NCBI GenBank assembly: GCA_002005505.1
Contig: KV908644.1
Span: forward strand, 82,043-94,542
Source: Botryococcus braunii
Lineage: Eukaryota; Chlorophyta; Trebouxiophyceae
Direction of reading: 5' to 3'
DNA: 12,500 nt
A model generated the notes under the pieces. It was not told the DNA's origin, made no database searches, and worked only from the letters and a program-made list of their open reading frames with translations. Within the stretch, counting starts at the first letter, position 1. Every line of letters begins with the position of its first letter. A program made the translations under genes and the position numbers. Below, piece by piece: positions 1-12,500 of this stretch.

Positions 1-436
1 CCCATCGGACCATGTCCGTGGGCTTTCACACAAGACCATCCTTGTGGCTCAGACCACAACTCCTCTTCTTGCATATAAGCGGAAGAGCCTCACTGGGGCA
101 ACCGGTGGTGCTGCTCTCAGTGCCGCATACAAGTCGTGATGACGTGGACGTGTGACATGAACACCAATACCCATGCTTTGAAAAGGCATGCCTGGTGCGT
201 ATGTTACAGGCCATACAACGAAACAGAAGCAGAAGCCCACGTCCACTAAATGTAGATGAGTCGTATCAGTCCAGAGATTTTCATGCTGTTAAACATACGA
301 CCTGCCGGCACCCACATAGTTGAGTGGGTGAAGTCCAGAGTGGAAATATCCATATTAGAACTGTAACAAGTGCACTCTTCACGGGAGTTGCGAGGAGCAT
401 GCGGGTGGTGGCGGGTATGCATACGTACTCATCAAA
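1..436. other. 3' flank, no gene recognised
   Basis: No coding sequence can be supported. Small perfect inverted repeats occur, for example stem 309-315 with 324-330 and stem 43-47 with 54-58. Nothing resembles a tRNA or rRNA. Confidence 0.5.
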
Positions 437-438
437 TG

Positions 439-534
<96 letters not shown>

Positions 535-557
535 CGTGCGTGCGTGTGTGTGCGTGC
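437..557. repeat. (GT)n microsatellite with GTGC ends
   Basis: About 120 bases of TG dinucleotides, interrupted by C near both ends to give TGCG/CGTGCG steps. Open frames through it are cysteine-valine runs and are not genes. Confidence 0.97.
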
Positions 558-1285
558 CTGCAAACGCGTTACTCAGATCGTCCGGCTGTTTACGGGTTCC
601 CCCTTGTGTTACGGATCGGAGTCATAGCTTCAAAGTAGCTAACGGTGAGGTTAGTTATAGCGACTTCAGTGCATTGTCTAGGCTATATGAGTAGCTGATC
701 TAGAGTAAATGTCTTAGTCTTGACGTTCAAGATCTCCGGCGTCTGTTTGTTCTGCATTATGTTAGTGCTTGCTTGACGGCTGCTTGAACTTCATACAAGC
801 TAAGGTTGACGGGCATTGCCGGTAAGCCTATCTGTAGTAAGCAACACGCTCCCGCTCTTAATCCTAAATATCGGCCGCAGCAGCAGCACCACCACAATTT
901 GCTGCTCACCTCTTTTGGCATCGAGGAAAACTTCTGCCAAGGCGGTGCTGCACACTAGTTTGGGGGGGGGGGGGGGAGATCTGCCACGGGGGCCCCAAAC
1001 CGCACCCAAGAGGAGGGTTTTGGGTTGTCGCATGGGGGCGTTTTGGGAAGTTTAAGAACACCGGTTTGGGAACACCGGTTTGCGCAGCTGCTTGCTTATC
1101 ATTTAGGCAATGCTCGGTCGGGCGAGACTCGAGCTCTCGGTAGGGTTCAAAAAATACACGTCACGATGCCATTGGCCTGCCGCTCTCACGACTTCCGGAG
1201 AATTAGTGCGGATCCGGGGTGCGGATGCTCTCTCATCTAGACAAGACACTGAATGAAGTTTCAGACCGACTGTGCAAAGTTTGGG
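558..1285. other. 3' flank with a 15-base G run and a short tandem duplication
   Basis: No gene recognised. A run of 15 G lies at 962-976. The 13-base word gaacaccggtttg occurs twice in tandem around 1056-1083. Base composition is less biased than in the introns. Confidence 0.45.
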
Positions 1286-1338
1286 ACGTTGTACCCAATT
1301 GGGACACAACGTGTGTCACAGTGTGCCGTATGTGACAC
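1286..1338. repeat. Nested and adjacent perfect inverted repeats
   Basis: acgttgt at 1286-1292 pairs perfectly with acaacgt at 1306-1312 and encloses the 10-bp palindrome cccaattggg at 1294-1303. Directly next, gtgtcaca at 1313-1320 pairs with tgtgacac at 1331-1338 across a 10-base loop. They sit inside a plus-strand open frame (1253-1618) that shows no recognisable domain. Confidence 0.75.
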
Positions 1339-1617
1339 AACCCGTCTCCTTACTTCTTTAACTGAACCCGACTCGAGCCCTACTACCTTCATACCAGGCT
1401 CGTATCTCAACCCGACGTGTTGCGAGCCTCAACCCACACTGCTTCCGTTGTCCCGATCTGAAAGGACAGCGTCCTCAACATGCACACGTTCACGCGCTCA
1501 ACTCTCCATTGCAATTCCACACAACAACCCAACTAACGCCCCTCCCCCACCTTTCGAAGCAGCGGTCGTAGGGGTATCTGCAGGCCAGGCCGGTCCCTCA
1601 ACCATGAGGAACCGTTA

Positions 1618-1785
1618 GCCCACGTGGAGCACGTGGGCAAGCCTCCATGATGCGCCGCCAGACGAGCTTGTAGATGGAGATCTCCATCTGGATTGGTGTG
1701 CGGTTAGGATAGGCTCCACTCTTTACTCTAGACGTATCCACCAGGCGGCACCTCCCTAACTAGGCAAGCTTGCTAAAGCTTGCCT
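1618..1785. repeat. Three perfect hairpins in 168 bp
   Basis: Stem gcccacgtg 1618-1626 pairs with cacgtgggc 1630-1638 (3-base loop). An uninterrupted 18-bp palindrome covers 1672-1689 (agatggaga/tctccatct). Stem aggcaagctt 1762-1771 pairs with aagcttgcct 1776-1785 (4-base loop). All pairs are perfect. The purpose is unknown; candidates are transposon ends, a structured RNA or a recombination site. Confidence 0.75.
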
Positions 1786-2250
1786 TAAGGGTCCGTTTGG
1801 CAGGAGGGTGATGTCCGGATCTGAGTTCTGTAGAGTTCTCAGAGATACGGGTGCACCTCTATGTGGAGAGGGACATGTGCACACATCACGTCATGCGACA
1901 TTTCATCCCATGACATGGCTTGGGAAAGCTCCTACGGGACACGTGCACGCGGTTTGCGGATTGGATAAACTTCACTTTCTAATATGAAACAGTTCCTGAG
2001 CCCCATCCTCGCACGTACACTTTCGTGCCTGCAGTTTGGAAGGGAAGTAAACAGGCCAGGAAAAGGGCCAACCAGTCCCTCTTGAAGGGAAAGCTTACTC
2101 CGGATCCTCTGGGAGACAACAGAGCCGCGCATGTCTGCAGCCGCTCCTGGTCAGGACCCACGCACAACCGGCGTGCTTTGTGGGTTTCCGTTCTGCACGT
2201 ATTTAGTGGGTTGCAAATCTCGCCCTGCACAAATGCGGCCCCCTCGCACG
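1786..2250. other. 3' flank, nothing recognised
   Basis: Unique-looking sequence with open frames on both strands but no familiar protein, RNA or repeat. Confidence 0.4.
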
Positions 2251-2347
2251 GAGAGAGGGGGGGGGGGCGGAGGGGCGAGGCATAGCCCCGGGGGGGGGGG
2301 AAGCGGTGCCCCACCAGACATTTCCCGCCTCCTTTTCCCTTTTTGGA
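2251..2347. repeat. G-rich dispersed repeat, copy 1
   Basis: It shares with 2973-3083 the order: gagagagg, G runs, cggagg, gaggcatagcc, G run, aagcggtgccccaccagaca, then cgcctccttttccc. The two copies are in the same orientation about 720 bp apart. This copy lies downstream of the VPS39 stop. Long G runs give it strong G-quadruplex potential on the plus strand. It could be a short mobile element or a segmental duplication. Confidence 0.8.
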
Positions 2348-2700
2348 GGGGGGGGGGGCGGGAGGCCCTTTCCTCCGTGCAGGCGAAGCTAAACTCGTCC
2401 GGCTCTCAGAGATCCTGATGACGATATCAAAAACTGTTGAGAGTGTGGGACATGTCCTTGTTCTCTTTACTTCAATGCACTGGCATCTGTTGGGAGGCGG
2501 GGGGAGGGGAAACTATGTTTGCGGCCACGTCACCCAGACACGGGTTATGCTGTTACAGATACAAATGCGATTTCCCCGTCAACATATGCAAGGGCGTATA
2601 TGCCATACAGTGGATGGCGCTTGATGCACAAAACCTCTGCAGTTATCCTTTTCCATGAGTTTGGCGGCGTTGTCACCTCCGCAGGCAATACATGGAGAAG

Positions 2701-2716
2701 GGGCCTTGCAAGGCCC
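2701..2716. repeat. 16-bp perfect palindrome abutting the VPS39 stop codon
   Basis: gggccttgcaaggccc is its own reverse complement and begins at the base after TGA on the minus strand, so the transcript would carry it as the first 3' UTR bases. It may fold into a short hairpin or only be a chance palindrome. Confidence 0.6.
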
Positions 2717-11482
<8,766 letters not shown>

Positions 11483-11496
<14 letters not shown>

Positions 11497-11830
11497 CTGC
11501 CATCCCCATGTCTCCAAATTCAATTCCAACATTGCGTGCCCTCATCTCCCGCATTGCCTGCGCTCCCCTTCCCCATTTGCAACTCCGACATTGCTTGCAA
11601 TCATCTCCAGCATTGCCTGGGCTCCCCCCGTCTCCATGTTCAACTACAACACTAGCTTGCACTCACCTCCAGCACTGGCTGCGCCTCCCCCCCCCCCTTT
11701 TCTACTCCAACACAGCGTGCCCCTTATCTCCAGCATTGCCTTTGCTCTCCCCGTATCCATTTTCAACTCCAACTAGCTCGCACTCATCTCTGTGCTCCCC
11801 CTCTCTCCCCTTCTTCATGGCAGCAATGCT
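11483..11830 (-). repeat. 60-bp minisatellite that includes the acceptor and start of e1
   Basis: The plus-strand word atctccagcattgcct recurs about every 60 bases from 11483, in five or six diverged copies. On the sense strand each reads AG|GCAATGCTGGAG followed by ATGA or GTGA. The lowest copy is the functional acceptor and first codons of e1 (GCA ATG CTG GAG). One copy has GGAG|GTGAGTGCAAG, a full donor. Confidence 0.85.
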
Positions 11831-12033
11831 TGCCTTTAGCACCAGGATTGCATGCCCTTATCCTCCCTCTTCTTCCCCTCCCGTTTTGGCAGCCCTTCAT
11901 CACCAGCAAGGTCCAGCTCCAGCAGGACTGTCCATGTACAGCAGTGTGCTTCATTCCAGGTCCGAGGAGGCCCGCCTCCCCCACCCTATCCCACCCTGCC
12001 TGCTGCTGCTCCTGCACAACACATCGTTTCGCC
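11831..12033. other. Unique stretch upstream of the 60-bp array
   Basis: Presumed VPS39 intron. I looked here for the exon preceding e1 and could not place one in phase. Confidence 0.4.
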
Positions 12034-12065
12034 TGCGCACGCGCGCAGGTGTATGTGTGTGCGCG

Positions 12066-12125
<60 letters not shown>

Positions 12126-12140
12126 CGCAGGTGTATGTGT

Positions 12141-12173
<33 letters not shown>

Positions 12174-12215
12174 TATGTGTGTGTGTATGTGTGTGCGTGT
12201 GCGTGTGTGTGTGAG

Positions 12216-12247
<32 letters not shown>

Positions 12248-12341
12248 TGCGTGCGTGTGTGTGTGTCCTGTGTGTGTGCGTGCGTGTGTGTGTGCGTGCG
12301 CGCGTGCGTGCGTGCGTGGGTGCGTGCGTGCGTGTGTGTAG
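12034..12341. repeat. Compound GT/GC/GTGC array
   Basis: Blocks of GC, TG and GTGC. A segment of the type gcgcgcaggtgtatgtgtgt occurs at about 12041 and again near 12121, so part of the array is a higher-order duplication of about 80 bp. Arginine/cysteine/valine frames here are artefacts. 12342-12500 holds nothing recognised. Confidence 0.93.
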
Positions 12342-12500
12342 GGGGGGGAGGGATGATGGAGGGGTGGGAGAGCGAGGGAAAGGTGGGAGCTCAAGGGCTG
12401 GCAGGGTTGGGAAGGATCATGGCAGGAATGCAGTTAAGTGATGATGGCAAGCATGCACTTGTGCTGGTAGCTTTGGAAATGTCAGACCTTGAGCACAGCA

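Noticed and set aside
1253..1618. 121-codon plus-strand open frame
   Set aside because: No recognisable domain and the palindrome cluster runs through it. Possibly a mobile-element remnant, but nothing supports a gene.
2553..2557. TGTAA polyadenylation signal of green-algal type, minus strand, about 160 nt after the stop
   Set aside because: A five-base word is expected by chance and the lineage is unknown.
11784..12017. VPS39 exon upstream of e1, around 11890-11955
   Set aside because: One minus frame reads [10 protein letters not shown], faintly like the expected segment, but no donor there is in phase with e1 and the preceding residues do not match.
11830..12441. Long cysteine/valine/arginine open frames through GT/GC arrays (also at 324-638, 5713-6399, 9368-9909)
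   Set aside because: Produced by dinucleotide repeats, which lack stops in several frames; no conserved domain.

Overview
The window is eukaryotic. It holds the 3' half of one intron-rich gene on the minus strand, set in DNA dominated by micro- and minisatellites. The gene encodes the C-terminal half of a VPS39/VAM6 protein, the HOPS tethering-complex subunit that links Rab7/Ypt7 to late endosome or vacuole fusion. I assembled ten coding exons, about 436 codons, by splicing short open segments in phase and aligning them with remembered animal VPS39. They run from 11496 down to a TGA at 2719-2717. The N-terminal CNH (beta-propeller) part should lie beyond 12500. No second gene could be supported on either strand. 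The organism cannot be named from sequence alone: GC-rich exons, introns of about 0.6-1.3 kb filled with simple repeats, and moderate protein divergence suggest a protist or alga with a repeat-rich genome.

Layout: 1-2716 is the 3' flank. It has a long GT array, a 15-base G run, two clusters of perfect inverted repeats and one copy of a G-rich repeat whose second copy lies in the last intron. 2717-11496 is the gene. In transcription order the exons are 11496-11315, 10029-9927, 9229-9130, 8207-8025, 7248-7201, 6413-6295, 5475-5322, 4338-4189, 3579-3437 and 2849-2717. 11497-12500 is upstream intron or flank: a 60-bp minisatellite, then a long GT/GC/GTGC array.

Almost every intron contains a different tandem repeat. 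The most interesting case is the intron 6414-7200. Its 77-bp repeat begins exactly at the splice acceptor of exon 6. Each unit reads as acceptor, 18 nt in phase, then a donor or donor-like site, so it looks like a tandem array of in-frame microexons encoding related hexapeptides. A similar boundary-derived array lies upstream of the first visible exon. A third array, in the longest intron, carries repeated acceptor and donor motifs. Most splice acceptors are preceded by G-rich rather than pyrimidine-rich sequence on the sense strand, and many exons begin with GTG after the AG.

The main uncertainty in the gene model is the junction of the first two visible exons. The obvious GT donor does not keep frame, which implies a GC donor, a missed microexon or a sequence error. 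The end of exon 4 is also chosen by phase rather than by a strong donor.
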